Assembly: GCA_037833965.1 (NCBI GenBank)
Contig: AP031358.1
Location: 17,926,001 to 17,990,000 of the forward strand
Direction: 5' to 3'
From: Marchantia polymorpha subsp. ruderalis
Lineage: Eukaryota; Streptophyta; Marchantiopsida; Marchantiales; Marchantiaceae
DNA length: 64,000 bases
This document shows, piece by piece, positions 62,198-64,000 of this stretch (positions are counted from its first letter, which is position 1; each line of letters begins with the position of its first letter). Position numbers and translations under genes: made by a program. The notes beneath the pieces were generated by a model. The model searched no databases and had not been told where the DNA came from. It saw nothing but the letters and a program-made list of their open reading frames with translations.

Positions 62198-64000
62198 CGT
62201 TCACAAAACCAGCTGAAAAAAATTTGGCAAAAGCAGAAACAAGCATGCGCCGATCCGCCTGATTCTCACCCAGATCGCATCAATAAAAGTTCCTGTCCGC
62301 CATGGATCGATCCATCGATCCCTGATCGAAGTGGTCGGAGCGGTGCTCCGTCTCGCTTCCAGAGCTATCAAGAAGCTGGACACGAGGACTGTGTAAGCGA
62401 AAGTCGGAGGAGGAGGGCAGCGCCGGACCGCTCGATATAAGAACAACCCCATACAGTGGAGCCTGTCCAGTGGCACCCCATGGCCGCTTCAAACTTATGT
62501 TCCTGTCTGCGTTTGAATCTTTCCCAGCAAATGGAACCTCTGCCTGCGACTTTCGGCTCCCCTAGACCTAATCACAAAGCAGTCCTGGGACTGGGTTCCA
62601 ATTCTTCCCAGTGGTTACATGTCGCATGGTTGTTCTCTCCCATCGCTTCTGTTGATTCACTGTGTCGCCGACTTCGCTTCGTCCTGTACATCGATGAATT
62701 ATAGAGAATTATATTCATGTTCTTCAAAGCTTCCCTTGTTTTCCTTACTGTGTCTCCCTCGTCGTTTCGTACGTTGACGAACTACGATCACGTTCTTCAA
62801 GGTTGCCCATGTTTATTTTCCTGCGCCCCCCTCATCGTTTTCATAAATGGGCGAACTATGATCACGTTCTGCAAAGTTTCCCATGTTTGGCAAACATCAC
62901 GAAGTTTAGAGAGTTCTTGCACCATTCGAGGGCTTGAGACCCACGCACCCAGACTGCCGTCATTGCCTGCCGCACGTGATCTTAATCATTCCCTCATGTC
63001 TAACCATATACTCTATGGCTAGAGTACACGGGTGAATGAGACTTGACGAGTACATATGCAAGAGATTGTAACATATGGCCAAAATACTAGTTGTCTATTA
63101 GTATGACATTCACAAACTACACGTGATCCTCGTTTTCTACGAGGCAAACTTCACATGGATAGAGCGTTCGCCTAACTTGCCAATTTAAACATATACCGCT
63201 CCAAAACATAATCATGTCGGTGGTAGTTCATTTTACACATAACCATATAGTTTCATAAATTGATTACCAATCCACTTGACATGGTGCAAGGATAATGTTT
63301 CTCCAATAGGATAAGTCTACAACATTTTAATTTATGTATTACTTTAGCTTCATTTTTTGTGTAGCTATAGCAACAAGAATGTACATGCCTATAAATTCAG
63401 ACTATAGATTAAGTTCCATGGAGTGAATTTTTTTTTCTTTTCTTCTTGATCAACATTTTTTAACTAAGTTATGAAAGTCATTTTGCAAGGCAGATCCTAT
63501 CAAAATCTTGTTGGCATAAGGTGATACTTTTTGTTAACATATCTAGACTACGAAAGTATGTTACCCTGTTATGCAATTGTTATTTGATGTATTTTTTATT
63601 GGCAGGATTATGATACTTAGATGATGACAAAATGTAAATAATCACATTTTGTCATGATACTGAAACATAGTTCATGACAAGTTAAAAAAATTGTTTTCTA
63701 AAAATTAAGAAACTCCAAAATGACCTGGAGATGAAAAAAAGTCAATTAAAATGGCACTACAAACAAATTCGATAAAAATAAAAATGCTATAGGTTGTCTT
63801 AATATCATAGATTGGTTTTCAATATATGCAGTATATCATTTGCAAATGTTGTGTAAAGTTTTTGTAACTTGATTACTCATATTCAATGAACACATTTGTG
63901 ATATGTTTGTAACACATTTATTGATCAGCACATTTGTAAAGTTCTTTCATTTATTTGGAACCATGCATTGATGTCATACATGGCTCTCAAGATTTCAAAT
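62198..64000. other. STT3A upstream region and intergenic DNA
   Basis: The bases just upstream of the STT3A start contain, on the minus strand, a T-rich stretch ending in cag, so a leader intron is possible. Beyond it the DNA is unrecognised, with a 73-bp tandem repeat at 62720-62890. It becomes AT-rich from about 63.1 kb. Confidence 0.5.
62720..62890. repeat. Tandem repeat, about 2.3 units of 73 bp
   Basis: ttcttcaaagcttccc, ttcttcaaggttgccc and ttctgcaaagtttccc start at 62720, 62793 and 62867. Each of the first two units ends gaacta-gatcacg. Unit divergence is moderate. It lies about 520 bp upstream of the STT3A start. Confidence 0.85.

Overview
This is nuclear DNA of a land plant, most likely a bryophyte (liverwort- or moss-like). 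The protein genes have plant homologues and short GT-AG introns. One gene is a bacterial-type squalene-hopene cyclase, a class found in mosses and ferns but not typical of seed plants. Insertions of plant mitochondrial DNA (nad5, cob, rrn18) are present. The species assignment is inference. Coding regions are GC-richer and sit between long AT-rich, transposon-derived stretches.

Layout. 1-18 kb is mostly non-genic: a short nad5 insertion (about 3.5-3.8 kb), a decayed minus-strand Ty1/copia element with recognisable LTR blocks (8.28-12.8 kb) and a 653-bp Mutator-like MITE with a perfect 10-bp target duplication (15.83-16.48 kb). 18.0-22.0 kb holds two plus-strand genes: a small single-pass membrane protein and a seven-exon BRO1-like gene. 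Around 25 kb are an intact tRNA-Arg(UCG) and a U6 snRNA-like pseudogene. 29.7-35.1 kb holds an intronless F-box gene (+) convergent with an intronless GT4 glycosyltransferase (-). 37.85-41.31 kb is an LTR element with both LTRs, a polypurine tract and a near-TSD; inside it are pieces of a host HECT ubiquitin-ligase (UPL1/UPL2-type) gene. 43.6-50.3 kb holds a frameshifted germin-like gene and an intronless squalene-hopene cyclase (both -), each with copies of the same roughly 100-bp repeat upstream. 50.7-52.65 kb is a rearranged mitochondrial insertion. 53.6-62.2 kb is a complete 23-exon STT3A gene (-), whose exons sum to 792 codons plus stop in one unbroken frame.

The genes are ordinary, independently transcribed plant genes with no operon logic. 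STT3A acts in ER N-glycosylation, the GT4 protein is a probable endomembrane glycosyltransferase, the BRO1 protein is endosomal and the F-box protein belongs to SCF ubiquitin ligases. The most unusual points are the gene-capturing retrotransposon, the cyclase of probable bacterial ancestry, and the repeat shared upstream of the cyclase and the germin-like gene.
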